A DNA stretch of 63,253 nt, taken from Candidatus Merdivicinus intestinigallinarum. Lineage in GTDB: Bacteria > Bacillota > Clostridia > Oscillospirales > Ruminococcaceae. Location: positions 1 through 63,253 of the forward strand of contig DVOW01000059.1 of NCBI GenBank assembly GCA_018713335.1. Direction: 5' to 3'. The first letter of the stretch is position 1, and each line of letters begins with the position of its first letter. Below the pieces are notes generated by a model. That model had not been told where the DNA came from, made no database searches, and was given only the letters and a program-made list of their open reading frames with translations. The position numbers and the translations under genes are program-made. Shown piece after piece: positions 1-7,258 of this stretch.

Positions 1-77
1 GTTTAATTTTCAAGCTCCTGTGCTGTCCGGCTCGTTTTACCTCGCCGTCATCCCGAACTGTCGTTCGGAGCTTATTT
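1..77 (-). other. Predicted rRNA operon leader (runs off left edge)
   Basis: Read on the minus strand, this stretch lies immediately downstream of three strong tandem promoters and ends near the window edge with cttgaaaattaaac. That resembles the ttgaaaactaaac motif commonly found in the leader or spacer just before 16S rRNA in Firmicutes. No protein-coding start is visible here. The inference is that a 16S-led rRNA operon begins beyond base 1. The rRNA itself is not in the window. Confidence 0.55.
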
Positions 78-106
78 ATTATATCATATCGCCTTTCGTT
101 TGTCAA
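78..106 (-). promoter_or_regulatory. Tandem promoter P3 (proximal), leftward
   Basis: Minus strand -35 TTGACA (106-101), 17-base spacer, -10 TATAAT (83-78): a perfect sigma-A consensus. An A-rich run lies upstream (cttcgaaaaaagttc and tttgaaaaaaag), as in UP elements. It is the promoter nearest the window edge. Confidence 0.85.
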
Positions 107-208
107 GTGCTTTTTTTCAAAGTTTTTTGAACTTTTTTCGAAGCTCTTTCCAAACCCAAGCCGTTTGATATCTTTCCAAGCCCCGTTCCCTTTCGGGACA
201 GCCTATCT

Positions 209-237
209 ATCATACCACATCCCGTTCCTTTTGTCAA
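209..237 (-). promoter_or_regulatory. Tandem promoter P2 (middle), leftward
   Basis: Minus strand -35 TTGACA (237-232), 17-base spacer, -10 TATGAT (214-209). The early transcribed region (ggctgtcccg) is nearly the same as that after P1, so the units look duplicated. Confidence 0.8.
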
Positions 238-312
238 CCCCTTTTCAGAAGTTTCTTTCAGAACTCTCTGTGATCTTCCAGTTTTCGGCCTCCCTCGCGG
301 GACAGCTTCTAT

Positions 313-341
313 ATTATAAATCTTTTTACCCCGTTTGTCAA
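313..341 (-). promoter_or_regulatory. Tandem promoter P1 (distal), leftward
   Basis: Minus strand -35 TTGACA (341-336), 17-base spacer, -10 TATAAT (318-313): a perfect consensus preceded by tttttttgaaaaaaaggg. With P2 and P3 it forms a ladder of roughly 104- and 131-base steps, typical of rRNA operon promoters. Confidence 0.85.
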
Positions 342-399
342 CCCTTTTTTTCAAAAAAATAAACCCTCTTATTTTTTTCGACTTTCTTCCTTGATATCC

Positions 400-428
400 T
401 TGCCATTTCATGACGAAAATGCTAGAAT
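400..428 (+). promoter_or_regulatory. pyrB promoter
   Basis: TTGCCA (400-405), 17-base spacer, then TGC-TAGAAT with an extended -10 (423-428). It lies 46 bases before the preferred pyrB start and diverges from the tandem leftward promoters. An upstream ATG at 429 touches the -10, so it cannot be the translation start. Confidence 0.75.
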
Positions 429-473
429 ATGTGTAGCTTCTGTATTATGTGTAAAGAAAGGAATGATTTTGCT

Positions 474-1547
474 ATGCATCAGAATCACCTAATTGACCTC
501 AGCGACTGGCCCCGTCAAAATTGGGAAAGGATCATTGACCTGGCTTTGGAAATCGAACGGGATCCGTCTGCTTTTTACGGGCGCATGGAAGGAAAGATCC
601 TGGCGACCCTTTTTTATGAACCTTCCACCCGCACGCAAAACTCCTTCAAATCTGCCATGATGCGCCTGGGCGGCCAATGCCTGGGATTTTCCAATCCCCA
701 GAATTCCTCTGTATCCAAAGGGGAGACCCTGGCGGACACCATCCGCATCATGAACGGGTATGCCGACATTATCGCCATCCGCCATCCCAAGGAAGGGGCG
801 GCAAAAGCGGCGGCGTCCTATTCCCGCTGCCCGGTAATCAACGCCGGCGACGGCGGCCACCTGCATCCCACCCAGACCCTCACGGACCTGGTCACCCTGA
901 CCCGGGAAACCGGACGGCTGGACAATTTGAAGGTGGGCATCTGCGGCGACTTAAAATACGGCCGCACCGTCCACTCCCTCATCAAAGCCCTGACCCAGTT
1001 CCCCAATAACGAGTTTATCCTCATCTCCACCAAGGAACTGGTCATCCCCGCTTATATTAAAGTGATTCTTAACGCTGCCGGCTGCAAATACCGGGAAGTT
1101 GCTTCATTAACGGAAGTCATCGGCGAACTGGACGTCCTCTACATGACCCGTATCCAGCAGGAGCGTTTCGCCTCTGAGCAGGAATACCTGGAGCAGAAGC
1201 ACGTCTATATTTTGGATACGGAAAAGATGTCCCTGGCCCGGCCCACCATGAAGGTGCTCCATCCCCTGCCCCGGGTGGACGAGATCACGCCGGAAGTGGA
1301 CGCGGACCCCCGTGCGGTTTACTTCAAGCAGGCCCAGTACGGCGTCTACACCCGGATGGCCCTGATTTTGAACCTGCTGGAGGACGATTCCTTCGGCGCA
1401 TCCCTGTTCCACGGCACTCCTCACAGCGGCGAGCCCTGCTCCAACCCCAACTGCATCACCAATGTGGAACCCTATCTAAAAAAATCCTATACGGAAACAG
1501 GCGACATGCTCATGTGCGAATACTGCGAGCACAAAAAACTGATCTGA
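474..1547 (+). CDS. pyrB: Aspartate carbamoyltransferase with PyrI-like zinc tail
   Basis: Catalyses carbamoyl phosphate + L-aspartate to N-carbamoylaspartate, the first committed step of pyrimidine synthesis, in the cytosol. Visible motifs are the carbamoyl-phosphate loop EPSTRTQNSF, then HPTQTL, DLKYGRTVHS and HPLPRVDEI. The protein is 357 aa, about 50 longer than a usual catalytic chain. The extra C-terminal part carries C-x4-C and C-x2-C pairs (CSNPNC, CEYC) that match the zinc domain of the regulatory chain PyrI; the allosteric nucleotide domain is absent. The start at 474 is preferred: aagaaagga lies before it and the promoter -10 overlaps the ATG at 429. No separate pyrI is seen nearby. 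Confidence 0.95.
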   Translation: MHQNHLIDLSDWPRQNWERIIDLALEIERDPSAFYGRMEGKILATLFYEPSTRTQNSFKSAMMRLGGQCLGFSNPQNSSVSKGETLADTIRIMNGYADIIAIRHPKEGAAKAAASYSRCPVINAGDGGHLHPTQTLTDLVTLTRETGRLDNLKVGICGDLKYGRTVHSLIKALTQFPNNEFILISTKELVIPAYIKVILNAAGCKYREVASLTEVIGELDVLYMTRIQQERFASEQEYLEQKHVYILDTEKMSLARPTMKVLHPLPRVDEITPEVDADPRAVYFKQAQYGVYTRMALILNLLEDDSFGASLFHGTPHSGEPCSNPNCITNVEPYLKKSYTETGDMLMCEYCEHKKLI

Positions 1548-1558
1548 ATATGCAGAAG

Positions 1559-1588
1559 AGCCGGCAGGAAAACTCCTGCCGGCTTTTT
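1559..1588 (+). terminator. Terminator after pyrB
   Basis: agccggcagga and tcctgccggct form an 11-base stem with a short AAAC-type loop, followed by ttttt. It begins about 12 bases after the pyrB stop. Confidence 0.85.
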
Positions 1589-1672
1589 GCGCTCTATAAA
1601 ACCATTGGGCGAATGGCAAAGGATTGTCTTCAAAGGCGGTCAGTCCCCATTGGCCCCGCCGCCCGTTCCCCA

Positions 1673-1720
1673 ACTTTAAACAGGCATTGGAACCGCCGGA
1701 TTCCTTCCGGACTTTAAACA
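1673..1720. repeat. Short imperfect tandem motif
   Basis: ACTTTAAACA occurs at 1673-1682 and again at 1711-1720, each preceded by a ttcc-rich sequence and with CCGCC/CCGG text between. The 1590-1904 gap holds no convincing coding sequence. It also holds a short hairpin near 1730-1750 (ccagc/gctgg) and a minus-strand promoter. Confidence 0.4.
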
Positions 1721-1832
1721 CGCACCTTTGCCAGCCGCTTGCTGGCTGCCATCAAAACTGCGGCCCCGCGCTTTCCGGAACATCCGAAAAAACGCAAAGA
1801 ATCCGACGGTCCTGAGGACTGTGTATAATATT

Positions 1833-1861
1833 ACTATAGCACGAATCGCCGGATTTGTAAA
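1833..1861 (-). promoter_or_regulatory. Orphan leftward promoter, possible small RNA
   Basis: Minus strand TTTACA (1861-1856), 17-base spacer, TATAGT (1838-1833). It points into about 240 bases without a plausible gene, ending at the back of the pyrB terminator hairpin (1559-1588), which on this strand has only a weak T-run. A small RNA or a short antisense transcript is possible. I could not match it to a known RNA family. Confidence 0.4.
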
Positions 1862-1883
1862 GCTTTATTTTGAAAAATATGTA

Positions 1884-1900
1884 AGGCGGCCCCTGCCGCC
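1884..1900 (-). terminator. Terminator after the 58-aa gene
   Basis: On the minus strand GGCGGC-AGGG-GCCGCC is followed by ttacatatttttc. It starts a few bases after the stop of the small minus-strand gene. Confidence 0.6.
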
Positions 1901-1904
1901 CGGG

Positions 1905-2081
1905 TTACATCATCTGGGAAATGCTGTCAAAAACGCTGCCAACGGTTTTCATGGCCTTGGCGGCCTTCTTTTTCATCTGTTTTCCTTTATTGTGGCCGGC
2001 ATTCAGGGCAACCATGGCGGCAGTGCCCAAAACCGCACCGGCAGCCGCGCCCTTCATGACATTCTGCATGGGTTTGTTCAT
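1905..2081 (-). CDS. Small basic protein, 58 aa, unknown function
   Basis: I do not recognise a named family. The translation begins MNKPMQNVMKGAAAGAVLGT, continues through a Gly/Ala-rich possible membrane segment (residues 10-27) and a Lys-rich stretch (KGKQMKKKAAKAMK), and ends SVFDSISQMM. The gene has a strong ribosome site (aaaaggagg, 8 bases before ATG) and its own terminator, which argues that it is real despite its length. The Gly/Ala hydrophobic segment followed by a basic helix resembles YtxH-like small envelope proteins, but that is only a layout similarity. It stands alone between pyrB and pdxK. Confidence 0.7.
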   Translation of the reverse strand: MNKPMQNVMKGAAAGAVLGTAAMVALNAGHNKGKQMKKKAAKAMKTVGSVFDSISQMM

Positions 2082-2268
2082 GGCGGATCCCTCCTTTTAA
2101 AATTGCGGGCAAGATCCCCGCATCCCCAGTATTCCCTGAAGCAATGGGAATATCACCGGTACATTCTGCCAATCGCCCAATCGGTCCTGATCATTTCATT
2201 AATTTTTTGTGCACATTTTAAAATGAAGGACTTTTTAATATTTCTGCCCGGTATTTTTGCCGGAATGA

Positions 2269-2297
2269 TTGCCAAACGGAGCCGTTTCGGGTATAAT
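2269..2297 (+). promoter_or_regulatory. pdxK distal promoter
   Basis: TTGCCA (2269-2274), 17-base spacer, TATAAT (2292-2297). The spacer contains the palindrome aaacggagccgttt, a possible regulator site. Confidence 0.65.
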
Positions 2298-2351
2298 AAA
2301 ATTTATGGAATCTCCTCAAATGCGGAAAATTTCTGTTTTCTTTTTCCGATT

Positions 2352-2380
2352 TTGCAAAATAACTTCAGAAGTCCTACAAT
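2352..2380 (+). promoter_or_regulatory. pdxK proximal promoter
   Basis: TTGCAA (2352-2357), 17-base spacer, TACAAT (2375-2380), about 60 bases before the pdxK start. It is the second of two tandem promoters. Confidence 0.6.
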
Positions 2381-2442
2381 AGGAAACAGATACCAAACGT
2401 ATCCGCATTTGCCAAAACATCCAAAAAGGAATGTGAGTCAAT

Positions 2443-3306
2443 ATGCTGCAAAGACCTCCGCGGGTAGCCGCTATCCACGATTTATCCGGTTTCGGCCGCT
2501 GTTCCCTGTCCGTTATCCTCCCCACCCTTTCCGCCATGAAGGTCCAGGTCTGCCCTGTTGTTACGGCTGTCCTGTCCACCCACACCGGCGGCCTGGGGGA
2601 GGTGGTGTTCCGGGACCTGACCGATTACCTGGCCCCCACCTTAAGCCATTACCAGCAGCTGGGGCTGGAATTTGAGTGCGTGTACAGCGGGTTTTTAGGT
2701 TCTTTGGAGCAGATCGACCACTGCCTGGAGTATTACGCCGCCTACCCGGACGCCCTTGCGGTGGTGGACCCGGTTATGGGGGACCACGGCCGGCCCTACC
2801 GGACCTACACCCCGGAAATGTGCCGCCGGATGGGGGAGCTTGCCGCCGTGGCGGATCTCATTACCCCCAATCTGACGGAAGCCTGCATCCTCTTGGGGAT
2901 CCCCTACCCCACCTCGCCCCTGCGGCAGTTTGAGGTGAAAAGCATCCTGGCGCGGTTAAGCGAGCTGGGGCCCCGGTATGTGGCCCTGACCGGCGTGGAG
3001 CTGGCCGACGGCGTCATCGCGAACCTTGGCTACGACCGGGAACGGGGGGATTACTGGCGGGTGGACTGCGTCTATGTGCCCGCGTCCTACCCCGGCACCG
3101 GCGACATTTTCGCCAGCGTCATGGTGGGCTCCCTGCTGGGGGGCGACAGCCTGCCCATGGCCATTGAACGCGCCACCCGGTTCCTGGAAATCGCCATCCG
3201 CACCACCTTCAGCTACGGCAGCGACACCCGCTACGGCGTCATGCTGGAATCCTGCTTAGGCTGGCTTTCCACCGCCCAGACCTTTGACCGGTACCGGCTC
3301 CTTTGA
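2443..3306 (+). CDS. pdxK: Pyridoxine/pyridoxamine kinase
   Basis: Phosphorylates pyridoxal, pyridoxine or pyridoxamine with ATP in the vitamin B6 salvage pathway. At 287 aa it has the normal length for the PdxK/PdxY branch of the ribokinase superfamily. Diagnostic parts are the N-terminal IHDLSGFGRCSL, the middle VVDPVMGDHG, the conserved LITPNLTEACILLGI, and the catalytic anion-hole motif PGTGDIFASV near residue 225. An ATG with aaaaagga upstream fits as the start. The next gene, an ECF transporter S component, lies 41 bases downstream with no terminator between, so uptake and phosphorylation of B6 vitamers are probably co-expressed. Whether the gene is PdxK or PdxY in specificity cannot be told by reading. 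Confidence 0.9.
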   Translation: MLQRPPRVAAIHDLSGFGRCSLSVILPTLSAMKVQVCPVVTAVLSTHTGGLGEVVFRDLTDYLAPTLSHYQQLGLEFECVYSGFLGSLEQIDHCLEYYAAYPDALAVVDPVMGDHGRPYRTYTPEMCRRMGELAAVADLITPNLTEACILLGIPYPTSPLRQFEVKSILARLSELGPRYVALTGVELADGVIANLGYDRERGDYWRVDCVYVPASYPGTGDIFASVMVGSLLGGDSLPMAIERATRFLEIAIRTTFSYGSDTRYGVMLESCLGWLSTAQTFDRYRLL

Positions 3307-3347
3307 TTTTTTGGCAGATGCGTTCATCGAAGGAGAGAAAGCATCTT

Positions 3348-4031
3348 ATGGAACAGCAAATCACCGTCCAGCGCAAAAAACTCATTTTCATCGTTTCCAT
3401 CGGCCTCATGGCCGCACTGGTATTCCTGGGGAATTACCTGCAGATCAAAATTCCCGTGGCATTGGGGGACGTCACCCGCATCCACCTGGGCAACTCCATG
3501 TGCCTGCTGGCGGGGCTGCTGTTCGGGCCAATGACCGGCGGCCTGGCCTCCGGCATCGGGGCAGGGCTTTTTGACCTTTTAGACCCCATGTATATTATGT
3601 CCGCCCCCTACACCTTTTTATCCAAATTCGCCATGGGCTTTTTGGCCGGATACCTGGCCCGGCAGGCCTTCCCGGAAGGGAAAACCCGTCTGCCCCGGCT
3701 CATTGGGGCGGCGGTCTGCGGCCAGCTGGCGTATATCGTCCTGTATCTTTTTAAATCCTACGTCAGCCTCCGCCTGGTAGGCAACGCCCCTGCTGTGGCG
3801 TTGGTGGCAGTCCTGCCCAAGCTGCTGACCTCTTCTGTCAACGCCGTGGCCGCCGTGGTCATTGCCGTGCCCTTAACCCTGGCCCTCCGGAAAGCCCTGA
3901 AGCAGACGGGCTTCTCGGCACTGCTGGCGAAACCGGCGGAAAACAGGACTGCATGGACCCCCATTAAGGTCGTCGCCGTTGTTGTCCTCTGCCTTGCGGC
4001 CCTGTTCCTGTTTTTGTATCTGGCTCTGTAA
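3348..4031 (+). CDS. ECF transporter S component, probably B6-related
   Basis: A 227-aa integral membrane protein with about six hydrophobic segments, in the pattern of ECF substrate-binding subunits. The N-terminal segment LIFIVSIGLMAALVFLGNY is followed by a conserved-looking HLGNSMCLLAGLLFGPMTGG. S components bind a vitamin and use a shared EcfA/A'/T module for import. Specificity is inferred from its neighbour pdxK as pyridoxine or a related vitamer (PdxU2-like); nothing in the sequence alone proves this. The start at 3348 is chosen for aggagag placed 11 bases upstream; an in-frame ATG at 3303 overlaps the pdxK stop and lacks a site. A hydrophobic tail (VVAVVVLCLAALFLFLYLAL) closes the protein. 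Confidence 0.85.
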   Translation: MEQQITVQRKKLIFIVSIGLMAALVFLGNYLQIKIPVALGDVTRIHLGNSMCLLAGLLFGPMTGGLASGIGAGLFDLLDPMYIMSAPYTFLSKFAMGFLAGYLARQAFPEGKTRLPRLIGAAVCGQLAYIVLYLFKSYVSLRLVGNAPAVALVAVLPKLLTSSVNAVAAVVIAVPLTLALRKALKQTGFSALLAKPAENRTAWTPIKVVAVVVLCLAALFLFLYLAL

Positions 4032-4042
4032 AAAGATAGAAA

Positions 4043-4073
4043 GAACGCCCTCGTTTTTACGGGGGCGTTTTGT
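4043..4073. terminator. Bidirectional terminator
   Basis: aacgccc/gggcgtt stem with loop tcgtttttac, flanked by T-rich sequence after it and A-rich before it. It separates the convergent pdxK/ECF genes and the DUF2812 gene. Confidence 0.85.
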
Positions 4074-4087
4074 TCTGTATAAATCCT

Positions 4088-5416
4088 TTATTCTGAACTC
4101 CGCATCAAATCCAGCTTTTCCAAAAGGAGGGGCTTTAATTCTTCCGGCGTCGTTCCCATAAGGGACATGCTGATCACGCAGTTCCCATCCCGAATGTATA
4201 TCCGGAAATCGGAAAGCAGGCAGGCTTCCTCCACCGGCCAGTCCAGGGAAACGTGCTCCATATCCGGGAACAGGGCCAAATCCGTTTCCAGCTCCTCCTG
4301 ATACAGCCGCCGGGCAATATCCTCGTTGGCGGCCCGGTAGGCGGTATAATAGACCGTAACACCCTGGGATTCGTTTTCGGAAACCGGGACGCCGCCGGAC
4401 TGGCGCACCTCCCAGCGTTCATATAAAGGCGTGTGTCCATACTCACAGTCATTTTGATGAAGCTCCGCCCCGGGCAGCAGTTCTTCCACCTGAATGACCG
4501 GGTCATTTTCTGTAAAAGGAACCGGCTCCATCCGGTAAAGGGGATAGGAAAGCGCCATGCCCAAAATGAGAAAGACAGCCCCCGCGCCCCATGCGATTTT
4601 CCGGACCAATCCGTCCAGCCATTCCTTTTTCAGGAAAAATCCTCCGATTACAACAGCCGCGCCAATCCCCATGGCCGCCCACTGTTCCCAGGCGGGACGG
4701 AAATTCCCTGCCCAGATGTCGTAAATCAGGCTGACGCCTAGCGCTGCCTCTGCCGCCCAAAGGAGGGAATTTTTCCGGCGGAGCCGCCAGCGGATGGTCT
4801 TTTCTGAAATCTCCGGCAGGATCTCCCGATTTTTCAGGGCCTTTTTGGCGGCAAAATACCCCCGCAGGCTTTCCGCGGCGTTCCATGCCAGGAAAACCAG
4901 GATTAAAAGCAGGAGAAAGACGCAGTAAAATTCCAGCATGGTGTTCCATCCGGCCAGGAACCGGACCGTCCGGCTCCCCATAATACCCAGGTCCAGAAGG
5001 GCCCAAAAGAGCCAAACCAGCACCGAAAGAAGGCTGCCAAGGAATTTTTTCCGGAAGAATTTCTGGAAATTCCGGGCGGCCAAAGCCGGGTCCGCCGGAA
5101 GGGGCCTTGCGTCCGGGTCCTTGGCGCTGAACAAAAGCCAGCCGTCGGAACTTTTCAAGCGGAACCGCCAGCCGGAGCCGGCGCATTGGGCCGTGTACCT
5201 CTGAAGCTCCTTCTCATCGTTTTTTACATCCGTAAAATCCAGGCAGTACCGCAGCTGCTGGGGCTTGCCCTGGCGGAACTTGGCAGTGTAAGTCCCGATT
5301 TTTTCCGGGTACCACCCTTGGGCGGCCATCTGTTCCAAATACCGGGCAAGCTGTTCCGGTTCTGTGGAACGGTAAGGGAGCCATACCCGCTTTTCTTCTG
5401 CTATCACTCTGCCCAT
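4088..5416 (-). CDS. DUF2812 membrane protein
   Basis: The N-terminal 115 residues match the DUF2812 pattern: VWLPYRSTEPEQLARYLEQM, AAQGWYPEKIG, and LRYCLDFTD. This is followed by about five hydrophobic segments (near residues 140-190, 225-245, 250-270, 285-305) and a C-terminal soluble domain. Its function is unknown in the family. DUF2812 genes often sit beside PadR-type repressors, as here, but this gene has its own promoter and follows a terminator. The ATG at 5416 directly abuts gagagg, so the GTG three codons later (5407) gives better spacing and may be the true start. Confidence 0.8.
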   Translation of the reverse strand: MGRVIAEEKRVWLPYRSTEPEQLARYLEQMAAQGWYPEKIGTYTAKFRQGKPQQLRYCLDFTDVKNDEKELQRYTAQCAGSGWRFRLKSSDGWLLFSAKDPDARPLPADPALAARNFQKFFRKKFLGSLLSVLVWLFWALLDLGIMGSRTVRFLAGWNTMLEFYCVFLLLLILVFLAWNAAESLRGYFAAKKALKNREILPEISEKTIRWRLRRKNSLLWAAEAALGVSLIYDIWAGNFRPAWEQWAAMGIGAAVVIGGFFLKKEWLDGLVRKIAWGAGAVFLILGMALSYPLYRMEPVPFTENDPVIQVEELLPGAELHQNDCEYGHTPLYERWEVRQSGGVPVSENESQGVTVYYTAYRAANEDIARRLYQEELETDLALFPDMEHVSLDWPVEEACLLSDFRIYIRDGNCVISMSLMGTTPEELKPLLLEKLDLMRSSE

Positions 5417-5467
5417 CCTCTCTTCTCCATCTTCCGCCTTCGGATCGCCGTCCGGCAGGTTGGTTTC

Positions 5468-5495
5468 AGTATAGCAGATTTTTGCAAAATGTCAA
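5468..5495 (-). promoter_or_regulatory. Promoter of the DUF2812 gene
   Basis: Minus strand TTGACA (5495-5490), 16-base spacer, TATACT (5473-5468), placed right after the terminator of the preceding gene. This shows separate transcription. Confidence 0.75.
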
Positions 5496-5500
5496 GAAAA

Positions 5501-5524
5501 ACTCCCGGCCTTTGGGCCGGGAGC
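5501..5524 (-). terminator. Terminator after the DUF4097 gene
   Basis: Minus strand CTCCCGGCC-CAAA-GGCCGGGAG followed by ttttt. The stem is perfect. Confidence 0.9.
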
Positions 5525-5529
5525 CTGCG

Positions 5530-6924
5530 TTACGGCTGGAAATCCACATGGATCTTCCCGTTGGAAGTGACAGCGGAAAACTCCTTCTGCTGATCCGGGT
5601 ACCGGAGGTTCGGGATATTGCAGGAGCCGTTGCTGGTTTTGCCCTGGGTGGCATACTCCCGTATATCGCCCCGGACTGTGCCGGTAATGGAGGCGTTGCT
5701 GGTCTGAAGGGAAATATGGCCGCTGGATAAATCATGCACGGTCACTCCTCCGTCGTTAGTAGATATGGCTATGCGTTCTCCCTGGAGATGTTCCACTGTA
5801 ATTGGGGCGTTGCTGCTGACCAGAGAAATGCCATTGGCAGCAGTACAGTCGTGCGCGTCAATCCGACCGTCGTTAGTAGCAATTGTGATACATTCTCCCT
5901 GGAGATGTTCCACTGCAACTGGGGCGTTGCTGCTAACCAGGGAAATACTGTTGGCAGCGGCGCAGTTTTGTGCTTCAACCCGGCCGTTGCTGGTAGTGAT
6001 AGTGATGTGTTTTCCACGGAGACCTTCCACTGCAACTGGGGCATTGCTGCTGACTAAGGAAATGCCGCCGGATACAGCGCAGTCCCGGGCGTCAACCCGG
6101 CCGTTACCTGTTTGGGCTTTCAAGGTTTCGCAGGATATTTGGGATAAATTTATACCGGCATTGCCGGTTTCACAGGAAATCTGCTGATAGTGAAGGCCAT
6201 CCCCTTGAATTTTCCCATTACTGGTGACAGCTTCCAGTTTCCCGCCAGTCAGGGCATGAAGCCCCGTTAGCCGGATATGCGCGTTGCAGGTTTTACAATA
6301 AAAGTCCTCTGAACCAGTGTTTTCCGCTTCCACGCCGCCGTTGGAGGAAACCAATGAAATCCGGGGCAGATTTTGGATGGAAGCACAATGGATTTTGGCG
6401 TTACTGGTCTGGATCAGCAGCGTCCCGTTAAAGGAGTCAGGCACCTGAACCGTAATAACCGACTCCCCGCGGCGGCGTATGCCAAAAAACATATGGGCAA
6501 GACGTTTTTTTAGTTTGTGCCGGAAAAACCAGACGCCATCCCGTTCTTCGCTTTCAATTATATCCAGATTTGGGTCTGGAGTAAAAGCGATTCGGAAATC
6601 TGATTCCTGCCGGGGCTCCACTTCAATGCGCAAGCTTTCCGCCGCCAAGTTCAAAGTGTGGAATTTTCCTTCGGGTTGTTTTAAGGGCATAAGGCTGCTG
6701 GTTGCCGGCTGAACCTGATCGGGTTCCTGGGCATATTCCTCCTGGAACTGGGCCGCTGCTTTGACCGGGTCGCCGAACCGGGCGACGCATTCCTCCTCCG
6801 TCAGCCCCTGCTCCAAACCGTCGCAGAGCATTTCCTCATAGTAATCCCGCAATTGCTGGCGTTCCTCTTCAGAAAGGGTTTCCAGCGCCTCCAAAAATGC
6901 CTTCAGATATTCTTCTTTTGTCAT
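5530..6924 (-). CDS. HAAS-domain plus DUF4097 beta-repeat protein
   Basis: Residues 1-65 form a HAAS/DUF1700-type helical domain (MTKEEYLKAFLEALETLSEE, and LTEEECVARFGDP), which commonly partners with PadR regulators. The remaining 400 residues are a DUF4097-type right-handed beta-repeat region built from alternating ISLVSSNAPV and TTSNGRVEAQ strands. Three near-identical 39-residue units lie near residues 265-380. No signal peptide or membrane segment is obvious, so the location is probably cytosolic or peripheral. The start overlaps the padR stop by ATGA, which means translational coupling. Function is unknown; families of this layout are often linked to envelope-stress circuits. Confidence 0.8.
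   Translation of the reverse strand: MTKEEYLKAFLEALETLSEEERQQLRDYYEEMLCDGLEQGLTEEECVARFGDPVKAAAQFQEEYAQEPDQVQPATSSLMPLKQPEGKFHTLNLAAESLRIEVEPRQESDFRIAFTPDPNLDIIESEERDGVWFFRHKLKKRLAHMFFGIRRRGESVITVQVPDSFNGTLLIQTSNAKIHCASIQNLPRISLVSSNGGVEAENTGSEDFYCKTCNAHIRLTGLHALTGGKLEAVTSNGKIQGDGLHYQQISCETGNAGINLSQISCETLKAQTGNGRVDARDCAVSGGISLVSSNAPVAVEGLRGKHITITTSNGRVEAQNCAAANSISLVSSNAPVAVEHLQGECITIATNDGRIDAHDCTAANGISLVSSNAPITVEHLQGERIAISTNDGGVTVHDLSSGHISLQTSNASITGTVRGDIREYATQGKTSNGSCNIPNLRYPDQQKEFSAVTSNGKIHVDFQP
5778..6128. repeat. Three 117-bp tandem repeats inside the DUF4097 gene
   Basis: Units begin near 5778, 5895 and 6012, each 117 bases (39 codons). All share text such as ggagatgttccactg and ggggcgttgctgct. 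Divergence rises toward 6128, the 5' side of the gene. This looks like recent in-frame expansion. Confidence 0.8.
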
Positions 6925-7244
6925 TGCAATCCCTCCTGGCTTCGTTCTTCTACAAACCGGTAAATCCTCTGCATTTCATCCCATTCCGATAAGAACACCC
7001 GGATGCGCTCCTCCCCGGCCTTGGTCAGCTGGTAATATTTCCGGGTGCGGCCGTTGTGCTCCTGCTGGTAGGTGGTCAGACAGCCGGAGGCCTCCAGCCG
7101 CTTCAAAATCGGATATAAGGTGGATTCCGAAATGGGCATACACTGGGACACTTCCCGGATCAGCAGATACCCGTACGATGGCCCGGTCTTGAGTACCGCC
7201 AAAACGCAGATATCCAGCAGCCCCTTTTTTCGCTGTGTATCCAT
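6921..7244 (-). CDS. PadR-family transcriptional regulator
   Basis: A 107-aa winged-helix repressor. LDICVLAVLKTGPSYGYLLI, the ISESTLYPILKRLEASG recognition helix and the GRTRKYYQLT wing are characteristic of PadR proteins. The C-terminal helix (RVFLSEWDEMQRIYRFVEE) would dimerise. It heads a two-gene operon with the HAAS/DUF4097 gene. A 12-base perfect inverted repeat overlapping its own promoter (7259-7312) suggests autorepression. The start has gggaggag upstream. The ligand is unknown. Confidence 0.92.
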   Translation of the reverse strand: MDTQRKKGLLDICVLAVLKTGPSYGYLLIREVSQCMPISESTLYPILKRLEASGCLTTYQQEHNGRTRKYYQLTKAGEERIRVFLSEWDEMQRIYRFVEERSQEGLQ

Positions 7245-7258
7245 AGGCTCCTCCCTTC

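Noticed and set aside
103-411. 102-codon open frame on the minus strand with many Lys/Arg
   Set aside because: It lies across two of the tandem promoters and their A-rich tracts; its composition is that of promoter DNA and it has no ribosome site.
1690-1730. gtccggaaggaa motif resembling SRP RNA (minus strand)
   Set aside because: The second half of the SRP loop (agcag) is missing and the flanking helix does not form by eye.
1728-2675. 315-codon plus-strand frame between pyrB and pdxK
   Set aside because: It runs through the 58-aa minus gene, the promoter region and then pdxK in another frame. Its composition is irregular and no domain is visible.
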